DNA of 40,846 bases from an uncultured Clostridia bacterium (GTDB lineage: Bacteria; Bacillota; Clostridia; Christensenellales; Aristaeellaceae): NCBI GenBank assembly GCA_934643825.1, contig CAKUCW010000025.1, positions 1-40,846 on the forward strand. Direction: 5' to 3'. Shown here one piece after another: positions 7,909-15,009 of the stretch. Numbering within the stretch: position 1 is the first letter of the stretch; each line of letters opens with the position of its first letter. The position numbers and the translations under genes are program-made. Below the pieces are notes generated by a model. The model saw nothing but the letters and a program-made list of their open reading frames with translations. It had not been told where the DNA came from and ran no database searches.

Positions 7909-9022
7909 CCGTCCCCTCAACCGTCCCCATCGCCTTCTGCGCCGCGTCATCCATCATCAGTTCGCACAGCGCAATCGCCAAAATGCTCTCCACAACGACG
8001 ACCGCTCGGGGAACAATGCAGGGGTCGTGCCTGCCTGCAATCGTCAGCTGTGTGTTTTCCCGTCTGCCAACGTCTATCGTCTGCTGCTCCTGCGCGATCG
8101 ACGGCGTCGGCTTCACGGCGACGCGGAATACGACGGGCATGCCGTTTGTGATGCCGCCCGTCACGCCGCCGTTGTGATTGCTCGTGCAGACGATTTGCCC
8201 GTCCCGCATGCGCATCGGGTCGTTTGCCTGACTGCCGCGCATGCCCGCCAGCAGCCTGCCGTCGCCAAACTCAACCGCCTTGACCGCCGGAATGGAAAAC
8301 GCCAGCTGACTAACGACGCTCTCCACCGAACCGAAGAACGGCGAACCGATTCCCGCCGGCACGCCGACCGCCGCGCATTCGATCACCCCGCCTACGCTGT
8401 CCAGCGCTTCCCGCGCCAGCGCGACGGCGCGGCGCATGTCCTCTTCTTTTTCGGGGCAGAGCAGCGGAAAACGCGAACCCGCCAGCCGGTCAAGCGTCTG
8501 CGCGTCCACGTTCACCGGATCAAGCGGCTCATCGTTCACGTCCGCAATCGACGCGATGTGTGCGCCGATGGTCACGCCCTTTTCTTTGAGCAGGTTGCGG
8601 GCGACGCTTCCCGCAAAGACGAGCGGCGCGGTCAGCCGTCCGGAAAAATGCCCGCCGCCTCTGGGGTCGTTGTATCCGCCGTATTTCACATACCCCGCGT
8701 AATCCGCATGACCGGGGCGCATGCTCGCCGCGATGTTCCGGTAATCGCCCGAGCGCGTGTTCGTGTTTTCGATCATCGCGCACAGCGGTGCGCCCGTTGC
8801 GCGTCCGTTGCGCACGCCGGAGAGTATGCGAACGGCGTCGGCTTCCTTTCTCGCGGTCGCGGTCGGGTCGTTGCCCGGTGCGCGACGCGCCATCTGCCGT
8901 GCGATGGATTCCTCATCTATCGCCGCGCCTGCGGGTAAGCCGTCGATGACGATGCCGATTGCCGCGCCGTGGGATTCGCCGAAAATCGTCAGCTTGAAAT
9001 GTTCGCCAAAGTTCGCCCTCAT
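7874..9022 (-). CDS. aroC: Chorismate synthase
   Basis: Makes chorismate from EPSP using reduced FMN, the common end point of the shikimate pathway. The sequence shows GESHGAAIG near the N-terminus, the RPGHADYAG motif (~105) and the long SGRLTAPLVFAGSVARNLL segment (~130-150). Length is 382, slightly long. The last dozen or so residues (ending ALPQTPPRT) are encoded by modules H5 and H4 of repeat R1, and the stop codon falls at the centre of H4. The repeat seems to have moved the original stop. The start overlaps the aroA stop by 4 nt (ATGA). Confidence 0.96.
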   Translation of the reverse strand: MRANFGEHFKLTIFGESHGAAIGIVIDGLPAGAAIDEESIARQMARRAPGNDPTATARKEADAVRILSGVRNGRATGAPLCAMIENTNTRSGDYRNIAASMRPGHADYAGYVKYGGYNDPRGGGHFSGRLTAPLVFAGSVARNLLKEKGVTIGAHIASIADVNDEPLDPVNVDAQTLDRLAGSRFPLLCPEKEEDMRRAVALAREALDSVGGVIECAAVGVPAGIGSPFFGSVESVVSQLAFSIPAVKAVEFGDGRLLAGMRGSQANDPMRMRDGQIVCTSNHNGGVTGGITNGMPVVFRVAVKPTPSIAQEQQTIDVGRRENTQLTIAGRHDPCIVPRAVVVVESILAIALCELMMDDAAQKAMGTVEGTVGALPQTPPRT

Positions 9023-10308
9023 CGTGCCTGCCCTCCCAGCGATGCAAATTCATTCCAGAATGCCGGCGCGGATTTCGCCGTCGCCTCCGCGTCCGTCAAC
9101 GTCAGCTCCCCGTCCGCGATTGCCGAGGCGACGGCCATCGCCATCACGATGCGGTGATCGTTGCAGCCGTCGATTCTCGCCGCGCACAGCCGCTTTCCGC
9201 CGTGAATCAGCAAACCGTCCTCCGTTTCGCGAATGCACGCACCCGCCGCGGACAGCGCCGCGCACATCGCGCTGAGCCTGTCGCTTTCCTTGATGCGCAG
9301 ACGCGCCGCGCCGCTGATGCGGCTCTCGCCCTCTGCCGCCGTCATCGCCACAGCCAGAGCCAGAACGACGTCGGGAATCTGCGAGCAATCCGCGTGAAGC
9401 CCATGCAGTTTCGATGCGCGGGCGACCAGCTCATCGCCCTCCCACCGGATGTCTGCGCCCATGTCGCGCAGAATGCCGACCAGTGCGCGGTCGCCCTGTG
9501 CGCTGTTTGGGTCAAGCCCCGTCAGGCGAATCTCTCCCCGCCCAATCGCGCCCGCGACCAGATAAAACGCCGCGTGGCTCCAGTCGCCGCCGATGTGCAT
9601 CGTGCCGGGCGATGCCGCCCGCTGTCCGCCGGGAATCAGCAGGCTTTGCCCCTTCTCGTCCCATTCGCTGACCACATGATAATGCGCCTGTATGCGCCGC
9701 GTCAATTCGACATAGGCACGTGATTCCAGCGGGGTCGTGATTTCCAGCACGCTGTCCCCCGCCAGCCGCGGCAGGGCAAGCAGCATGCCCGTAATAAACT
9801 GGCTGCTGACGTCGCCGGGCATGCTGTATCGCCCGCTTTCAAGCAGCCCATCCACCGTCAGGCTGTCGCCCTCGTGCCGCCAGAGGATGCCCCGTGCCTT
9901 GAACATGTCCTCATAGACGGACAACGGACGCTGCATCAGCCTGCCGCGCCCTTCAAAGCGCACCGCGCCCCGCCCATCCAGCGCCAGCGGGATAAAAAAG
10001 CGCAGCGTCGAGCCGGATTCGCCGCAGTCCAGCACCCGCAGCGTCCTGTTTTCAGCCATGCCGCCGCCGTGAATCTCGGCGCGGACAAAGCCTTCCGTAT
10101 CGGTCGGGGCGATTGCCGCGCCATCCGTCAACCCGAGCGCTTCCGCGCAGGAGAGCGTCGCGGAAATATCCTGCGAAAGCTGAAGCGGCTCAAGCAGCGT
10201 TTTCCCCTGCGCCATCGCCGCCATCATCACCGCACGATGGGACGCGGATTTGCTGGGCAGCATCCGCAGTGTTCCGCTTAAAAAGCCCGGACTGACGATT
10301 TTTTCCAT
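9019..10308 (-). CDS. aroA: 3-Phosphoshikimate 1-carboxyvinyltransferase (EPSP synthase)
   Basis: Transfers enolpyruvyl from PEP to shikimate 3-phosphate. The 429-residue product has the N-terminal LPSKSASHRAVM block (~12-23), GESGSTLRFF (~88-97) and the late KESDRLSAM motif (~345). The ATG at 10306-10308 follows AAGGAGG; an upstream in-frame extension overlaps aroB and was dropped. It starts 11 nt after aroB and overlaps aroC by 4 nt. The first block reads LPSKSxSHR rather than the common LPGSKSxSxR, so the usual Gly is missing. Confidence 0.96.
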   Translation of the reverse strand: MEKIVSPGFLSGTLRMLPSKSASHRAVMMAAMAQGKTLLEPLQLSQDISATLSCAEALGLTDGAAIAPTDTEGFVRAEIHGGGMAENRTLRVLDCGESGSTLRFFIPLALDGRGAVRFEGRGRLMQRPLSVYEDMFKARGILWRHEGDSLTVDGLLESGRYSMPGDVSSQFITGMLLALPRLAGDSVLEITTPLESRAYVELTRRIQAHYHVVSEWDEKGQSLLIPGGQRAASPGTMHIGGDWSHAAFYLVAGAIGRGEIRLTGLDPNSAQGDRALVGILRDMGADIRWEGDELVARASKLHGLHADCSQIPDVVLALAVAMTAAEGESRISGAARLRIKESDRLSAMCAALSAAGACIRETEDGLLIHGGKRLCAARIDGCNDHRIVMAMAVASAIADGELTLTDAEATAKSAPAFWNEFASLGGQAR

Positions 10309-10319
10309 GACGAACCTCC

Positions 10320-11387
10320 TTACAGCATCTGCGCCAGCTTTTCGCTGTCCACCGGCATGCCTGTGCATGCGCCGATTTCGGTCAGCAAAACGACGTTGAC
10401 CTTGCTGCCCTCCGCCTTCTTATCCAGTGCCATGGTCGCGGCAAGCTGCTCACGCGAAAGCCCTTGCGGCTCCTTCGTCGGCAGACCGTAAGCCAAAAGC
10501 ACGCGCTCGATGCGCTCATGCGTTCCCGCCGGCGTCACGCCGAGTGCTTCGCCCCATTTCGCTGCGGCAACCATGCCGATGCAGACCGCCTCGCCATGCA
10601 GCAGCACGCCGTAACCCATGCCGTTTTCCAGCGCGTGCGCCAGCGTATGCCCATAGTTGAGCTGCATGCGGACGCCGTGGTCGTGCGGATCCTCTTGCAC
10701 ATACCGCGCCTTGATTTCACAGCAGCGGGCGACGATTTGGTCAAGCTCCGGCATCAGCGCCTCGCGGCTCCCCAGCGACTCTATGCGCTCAAAAAGCGCC
10801 GCGTCGGCGATGCAGCCATACTTGATGACCTCGCCCAAGCCCGCGCCGATCTGACGCGCATCGAGCGTTTTCAGCGTATCGCAGTCAATCAGCACCCGTT
10901 CCGGCTGATAAAACGCGCCGAGCAGGTTCTTCCCCCGCGGATGGTTGACTGCCACCTTGCCGCCGACGGAGGAATCCACCTGCGCCAGCAGCGTCGTCGG
11001 CATCTGAATCAAATGAACGCCGCGCAGATAGGTGCACGCCGCATAGCCCGTCAGATCGCCGACCACGCCGCCGCCCAGCGCAATCACATAGTCCTTTCGG
11101 GTCAGATGCGCATCCAAAAACGCGTCATACAGCCGCTCAAGCTGCGCCATGCACTTGGTCGTTTCGCCCGCGGGCAGGACAAACAGGCTGACCTGTGCCC
11201 CCGCCAGCTCAAGCTGACCCCTGAGCGCATCGGCATACAGCGGCGCGACGTTTTCATCCGTCACGATCATCGCCCGCCTGCCCGCGCACATGGCAAGCAG
11301 CGGCGCGGCATGGCTGAGCAGTCCGTGCCCGATATGGATTTCATAGCGTTCCGCCTGTTCCGGCGCAGTCACGTTCACAATCGGCAT
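10320..11387 (-). CDS. aroB: 3-Dehydroquinate synthase
   Basis: Cyclises DAHP to 3-dehydroquinate, using NAD and a divalent metal. The 355-residue product carries the NAD-binding GGGVVGDLTGYAA block (~95-107), MPTTLLAQVDSSVGGK (~120-135), and the metal-ligand regions GLGEVIKYG (~180) and NYGHTLAHALE (~245). The ATG at 11385-11387 has AAGGTGA upstream; a longer in-frame start lies inside tyrA and was rejected. It begins 10 nt after tyrA. Confidence 0.96.
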   Translation of the reverse strand: MPIVNVTAPEQAERYEIHIGHGLLSHAAPLLAMCAGRRAMIVTDENVAPLYADALRGQLELAGAQVSLFVLPAGETTKCMAQLERLYDAFLDAHLTRKDYVIALGGGVVGDLTGYAACTYLRGVHLIQMPTTLLAQVDSSVGGKVAVNHPRGKNLLGAFYQPERVLIDCDTLKTLDARQIGAGLGEVIKYGCIADAALFERIESLGSREALMPELDQIVARCCEIKARYVQEDPHDHGVRMQLNYGHTLAHALENGMGYGVLLHGEAVCIGMVAAAKWGEALGVTPAGTHERIERVLLAYGLPTKEPQGLSREQLAATMALDKKAEGSKVNVVLLTEIGACTGMPVDSEKLAQML

Positions 11388-11397
11388 ATTCTTCACC

Positions 11398-12276
11398 TTA
11401 CTTAAACAGCGGTTTCTGGCTCGCGTCCAGCCCGCGCAGGGTATCAAACTTCTTCTTGCGGTCGCTGGAAACCGTCAGCCGCTCAAGCAGCGCGGCGCGG
11501 TCGTCGCCGTGCAAAAGCCCGCTGTATTCCGTCAGCTTGCCGATAAGTTCATCGGTCAGTTCCGCCAGCGTCTCCTTGTTTGCCCAAAACAGCTCGCACC
11601 AGAGTTTGGGATCGAGCGCCGCCACACGCGTTGCGCCCCGGAACGAACCGCCCTCAAATCCATAGCTGTCAAACAGCAGATGCTGGTCGCAAAGCGCCAG
11701 TGCCATGACATGCATCAGCTGGCTCGTATAAGCGATGCGCTCGTCGTGCGCGTCCGGATCGGAGAAGACGACGTCCGCGCAGCCCATGAACGTCACCAGC
11801 TGCTCAAGCAGGTGGATGCTCTCCTGCGGCACGCTGTCATCCGGCGTCAGGATGTAATGCGCACCGCGGAAGAGGTCGCCCGTCGCGTGAACAAAGCCGC
11901 CGCGTTCCCGTCCCGCCATGGGATGACCGCCGAGATAGATGAACTTCCTGTCCGCGATTTCCGCGACAGCTTCCCGAAGCGGACGCTTCACGCCGCATAC
12001 ATCGGTCAGCAGCGCACCGGGCTTGATTCTGCCCGCCTGTTTGCGGATAAAATCCGCCGCCGCTTCCGGATGCAGACAAAGCACGACGATATCCATATCC
12101 TCGATGGGCGCATCATCCGAGCGCGACCATGCCGCACGAACGACGCCGCGCCCGAGTGCTTCCAGCCGCGTCGGTTCGTCGCCGTCCACCGCGTAGCGCT
12201 CCAGATTGGGGTAGCCTTCCAGCGCCAGCGCCATGCTGCCGCCGATCAATCCCAAGCCGATAAACATGATTTTCAT
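11398..12276 (-). CDS. tyrA: Prephenate dehydrogenase
   Basis: Oxidatively decarboxylates prephenate to 4-hydroxyphenylpyruvate, the Tyr branch. It has an N-terminal Rossmann motif (FIGLGLIGGSMAL, residues 4-16), the GGHPMAGRERGGF active-site segment (~115-127) and a helical C-terminal domain. At 292 residues it lacks a C-terminal ACT domain, so direct Tyr feedback through that domain is not expected. The ATG at 12274-12276 is chosen because GGGAGG lies 8 nt upstream. It sits 14 nt after aroF and feeds from the same chorismate pool as pheA. Confidence 0.93.
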   Translation of the reverse strand: MKIMFIGLGLIGGSMALALEGYPNLERYAVDGDEPTRLEALGRGVVRAAWSRSDDAPIEDMDIVVLCLHPEAAADFIRKQAGRIKPGALLTDVCGVKRPLREAVAEIADRKFIYLGGHPMAGRERGGFVHATGDLFRGAHYILTPDDSVPQESIHLLEQLVTFMGCADVVFSDPDAHDERIAYTSQLMHVMALALCDQHLLFDSYGFEGGSFRGATRVAALDPKLWCELFWANKETLAELTDELIGKLTEYSGLLHGDDRAALLERLTVSSDRKKKFDTLRGLDASQKPLFK

Positions 12277-12290
12277 GATGGAATCCTCCC

Positions 12291-13304
12291 TTAAAGACAT
12301 CTTTCAACAATGGGCGCAAGTGCGCTGATTTTGCCGACGAGCTGGGCGTATTGATCCGGCGTCAGGCTCTGTGCGCCGTCGCAGAGCGCCTTGGGCGGAT
12401 TGTTATGCACCTCGATGATCAAGCCGTCCGCGCCTGCCGCAATCGCCGCCAGCGACATGCGCTCCACCATCCAGCTCAAGCCGGTCGCGTGGGACGGATC
12501 GACGATTACCGGCAGATGGCTCAGCCGCTTGACCGCCTGAACCGCCGACAAATCGAGCGTGTTGCGCGTATAGGTTTCAAACGTGCGGATGCCGCGTTCG
12601 CAGAGGATGACGTTCGGATTGCCCGCCGCCATGATGTATTCCGCGCTCATCAGCCACTCGCTGATGGTTGCGGAAAGTCCGCGCTTGAGCAGGATCGGTT
12701 TGCGGGTCTGCCCCAGCTCGGTCAGCAAATCGAAGTTCTGCATGTTGCGTGCGCCGACCTGAATCACGTCTACGCGCCGGTCGAATTCCTCCACCAGCTT
12801 GGGACTCATGATCTCCGTGCAGATCGGCATGCCGGTCAGCTCTTTCGCCTGTTCGAGCAGCGCCAGACCTTCCAGCTTCAGCCCCTGAAACGCATAAGGC
12901 GATGTGCGCGGCTTATACGCGCCGCCGCGCAGGATGTTCGCCCCGCTTGCGCGAACCTTCAGCGCGGTATCCGTGATCTGGTCGTAGTTTTCTACCGAGC
13001 AGGGACCCGCGAAAAACGCCAGCTTGCGCCCGCCGACCTTCACGCCGCCGCAATCGATCACGCTGTCCGTCGGATGGAATTTGCGGTTCGCCTTCTTGAA
13101 CGGTTCGGATACCGGCATCACGCGCTCAACGCCCGGCTGAATCAGAAAATCATGCGGGTCGAGCTTGGCGACGTCGCCCAGCACGCCCAGCACCGTGCAG
13201 TCCACGCCGGCGTTGCGCTGCACCTGCATGCCCTGCTTGCCCAGCGAATCGCAAAGTGTTCCAATCTGTTCCTCAGTTGCCTGCGGTTTCATAATGATAA
13301 TCAT
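12291..13304 (-). CDS. aroF: 3-Deoxy-7-phosphoheptulonate synthase, type I beta with N-terminal regulatory domain
   Basis: Condenses PEP and erythrose 4-phosphate to DAHP, the committed step. Residues 1-70 form a ferredoxin-like regulatory domain starting MIIIMKPQATEEQI, as in the Thermotoga/Bacillus type I beta enzymes. The TIM barrel follows, with FAGPCSVEN, GGAYKPRTSPYAFQG, the KRGLSATISEW region and a late DPSHATGLSWMV motif. The ATG at 13302-13304 has GAGGA upstream. It is the first structural gene of the operon and is preceded by a Phe/Tyr-rich leader peptide and terminator, so it should be controlled both by attenuation and by feedback. The symbol follows family use; aroG would also be acceptable. 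Confidence 0.95.
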   Translation of the reverse strand: MIIIMKPQATEEQIGTLCDSLGKQGMQVQRNAGVDCTVLGVLGDVAKLDPHDFLIQPGVERVMPVSEPFKKANRKFHPTDSVIDCGGVKVGGRKLAFFAGPCSVENYDQITDTALKVRASGANILRGGAYKPRTSPYAFQGLKLEGLALLEQAKELTGMPICTEIMSPKLVEEFDRRVDVIQVGARNMQNFDLLTELGQTRKPILLKRGLSATISEWLMSAEYIMAAGNPNVILCERGIRTFETYTRNTLDLSAVQAVKRLSHLPVIVDPSHATGLSWMVERMSLAAIAAGADGLIIEVHNNPPKALCDGAQSLTPDQYAQLVGKISALAPIVERCL

Positions 13305-13368
13305 GGCAAAATTCCTCGCTTTCCTGACATGGTTCGTTTTTCCTCGCAGGGCGAAAGCCGATGATGAT

Positions 13369-13404
13369 ATAGAAAAAGGCTCCCGCCTTGTGTGGCAGGA
13401 GCCT
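13369..13404 (-). terminator. Attenuator terminator of the aro operon leader
   Basis: On the minus strand AGGCTCCTGCC (13394-13404), loop ACACAA, GGCGGGAGCCT (13377-13387), then TTTTTCTAT. The 11-bp stem with a U-tract is a strong intrinsic terminator. It sits 13 nt after the leader-peptide stop codon and 64 nt before the aroF start. A second copy of TCCTGCC at 13427-13433, in leader codons 31-33, could pair with the 3' arm instead. Confidence 0.85.
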
Positions 13405-13416
13405 GATCTACACGTA

Positions 13417-13524
13417 TCAGACCAGCGGCAGGACACGCCCGACACTTTCCCTTGCACGCACGACAGCAAGACTATCACCCATATAGGTATAGCCGCTAAA
13501 TCGCACGAAAGAGAAATTCGTCAT
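13417..13524 (-). CDS. Leader peptide of the aromatic amino acid operon (35 aa)
   Basis: A 35-codon frame with a good ribosome site (CGGAGGA) and ATG at 13522-13524, about 20 nt after the predicted transcription start. The N-terminal part reads MTNFSFVRFSGYTYMGD: Phe at 4, 6 and 9, Tyr at 12 and 14. This density fits a regulatory peptide on which ribosomes stall when charged tRNA-Phe or tRNA-Tyr is scarce. The UGA stop lies 13 nt before the terminator stem. CTGGTCT (13419-13425) can pair with AGATCAG (13403-13409), which overlaps the terminator base, and TCCTGCC in codons 31-33 duplicates the terminator 5' arm. Attenuation is inferred from architecture; expression is not shown. Confidence 0.8.
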   Translation of the reverse strand: MTNFSFVRFSGYTYMGDSLAVVRARESVGRVLPLV

Positions 13525-13552
13525 GGCTCTGTTCCTCCGATAGTTTAGACTC

Positions 13553-13581
13553 AGTATATCATGACGAACGCACGATTTCAA
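13553..13581 (-). promoter_or_regulatory. Sigma-A promoter for the aro operon
   Basis: On the minus strand TTGAAA (13576-13581), 17-nt spacer, TATACT (13553-13558). Predicted start near 13546 gives a leader of about 240 nt before aroF. Confidence 0.85.
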
Positions 13582-13668
13582 GGGGCATGCGCGGATTTCA
13601 CCGATTCCCCGATTCAGAAAAAGGTTTTTCACGGGTCATGGCACATATTTCGGAAAATTTGCAAAGCT

Positions 13669-13815
13669 GCGTTGGGCTGCCGCCCAAACCCGCTTGGGGA
13701 TTTCATCCCCAAACCCCATCTCCGCTTCGCGGCGGTTTAAAGCCGCTTATCCTCCATGTATCGCAAAGCGATACATGAAGAAAAAGGGGGCAGGGAGCAA
13801 CGCTCCCTTCTGAGT
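13669..13815 (+). repeat. Modular palindromic repeat, copy R2
   Basis: Same module order as R1: H1 GGGC-tgcc-GCCC, H2 GGGGAT-ttc-ATCCCC, the CTCCGCTTCGCGGCGG link, and a variable H3 (CATGTATCGC-aaa-GCGATACATG, 13755-13777). It ends with GGGAGC-aac-GCTCCC. H4 and H5 of the standard type are missing. It lies between the aro promoter and ktrA; the rest of this gap shows nothing I recognise. Confidence 0.75.
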
Positions 13816-13893
13816 TTGAGATTGAGATTGAAGTCACGCGCCCACTGTGCGCGATTCAACAGTCAGCAGAAAAGCTCCATGCCCGTTCTTCGC

Positions 13894-14544
13894 TCAAATC
13901 TTTTTCAGCAGCTTTTTCGCGTCCTCTTTCGCCGCCAGCGCCAGCAGATGTTCGTCGCCGGCGAAGACGTAGTCCGCGCCGGGGAGCGGCTTCAAATGGC
14001 CGCCCGCTTTGACGGCGAGGATATTGATGTGGTATTTGTTTCGCACGTCCACATCGCGCACACTGCGTCCGACCCAGCTCTCAAGCGGCGGAATCTCGTA
14101 GATGGAGTATTCGTCCGTCAGCTCGATATAGTCAAATACATTCTGTGCGCTCAGGCGGGTCGCAAGGCGCTCCGCGCTGTCGCGCTCGGGATAGACGACC
14201 TCGTCCGCGCCGTTGCGTAAAAGCAGTTTGGCGTGGATGTCCCGCGACGCCTTCGCGATGATATGCGCCGCGCCCATATCCTTGAGCATGGATGTGATGA
14301 GCAGGCTGCTGGCAAAATCCGAGCCGATGCAGACAAAGCAGATGTCAAAGTTCTGTACGCCGAGCGCACGGAGTGCGTTTTCGTCCGTGCAGTCCGCAAT
14401 CTGTGCGCTGGTCACGTTATCGGCAAGTGCACTGACCGCCGCCTCGTCACGATCCACAATCATGACCTCGTTGTTCAGGCTCATGAATTTCTGGCACAGG
14501 TGACGCCCGAAGCGCCCCAGACCGATAATCAAAATGGACTTCAT
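13894..14544 (-). CDS. ktrA: Potassium uptake regulatory subunit (KtrA/TrkA family)
   Basis: Cytoplasmic gating ring subunit that binds nucleotide and controls a KtrB/TrkH channel. The 216-residue length matches KtrA. It has an N-terminal RCK-N Rossmann domain (IIGLGRFGRHL at 5-15, with acidic IVDRDE at ~29-34) and a C-terminal RCK-C domain from about residue 140. AGGAG lies 6 nt before the ATG at 14542-14544. Its partner ktrB is 465 nt upstream on the same strand, separated by two repeat copies, so the genes may not be strictly co-transcribed. Confidence 0.9.
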   Translation of the reverse strand: MKSILIIGLGRFGRHLCQKFMSLNNEVMIVDRDEAAVSALADNVTSAQIADCTDENALRALGVQNFDICFVCIGSDFASSLLITSMLKDMGAAHIIAKASRDIHAKLLLRNGADEVVYPERDSAERLATRLSAQNVFDYIELTDEYSIYEIPPLESWVGRSVRDVDVRNKYHINILAVKAGGHLKPLPGADYVFAGDEHLLALAAKEDAKKLLKKI

Positions 14545-14560
14545 TGCAAACTCCTTTTTT

Positions 14561-14745
14561 GGGGCTTTGCCCCAAACCCCACCAAGAACCTGAGGTTCTT
14601 GGATTTCCCACTACGCTATCGCTGCGCGATAGCTGATGAGGAAACTGTTACATGACTTTAAACCGCCGCGAGGCGAAGATGGGGTCTGGGGACTGGTCCC
14701 CAGGCGGGGTATGGGGTGGCAACCCCATCGTAACCCCAACCGAAC
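14561..14745 (-). repeat. Modular palindromic repeat, copy R3
   Basis: Reverse orientation to R1 with the same order: an H1-like GGGGTtgccACCCC, H2 GGGGAC-cag-GTCCCC-type hairpin, link, variable H3 (GCTATCGC-tgc-GCGATAGC on the plus strand, 14615-14633), H4 and H5. Positions 14561-14611 match 7856-7906 exactly as an inverted copy (51 nt). Confidence 0.85.
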
Positions 14746-14769
14746 CCCAAGCGCGAAGCGCAATCAACT

Positions 14770-14990
14770 ATGAATCAGTGAGCGAAGCGTCCCCTGATTC
14801 CACTCCCGTTTGTTTAAACCGCCGCGAAGCGGAGATGGGGTTTGGGGATGAAATCCCCAAGCGGGGCATGGGGTGGCAACCCCAACCGAACCCCAAGCGC
14901 GAAGCGCAACCCAAGATGAATCAGGGAGCGAAGCGATACCTGATTCCGCTAACGCCGCATCCACTCGCTCCAACGTCCCCCATCTTCCAA
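14770..14990 (-). repeat. Modular palindromic repeat, copy R4
   Basis: Contains H1 (GGGGTtgccACCCC), H2 (GGGGAT-ttc-ATCCCC) and the CCGCGAAGCGG link, plus a further module: GAATCAG/CTGATTC (14772-14800) and GAATCAGG/CCTGATTC (14918-14946), each with a GCGAAGCG-containing loop. The same added module occurs at 35071-35099. With R3 it fills the ktrB-ktrA gap. Confidence 0.8.
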
Positions 14991-15009
14991 ACGCCTCCAG
15001 CCAAACGCA

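Noticed and set aside
13669..15003. CRISPR array
   Set aside because: Repeats are palindromic modules with irregular spacing and shared inter-module sequence; no regular repeat-spacer pattern or cas genes.
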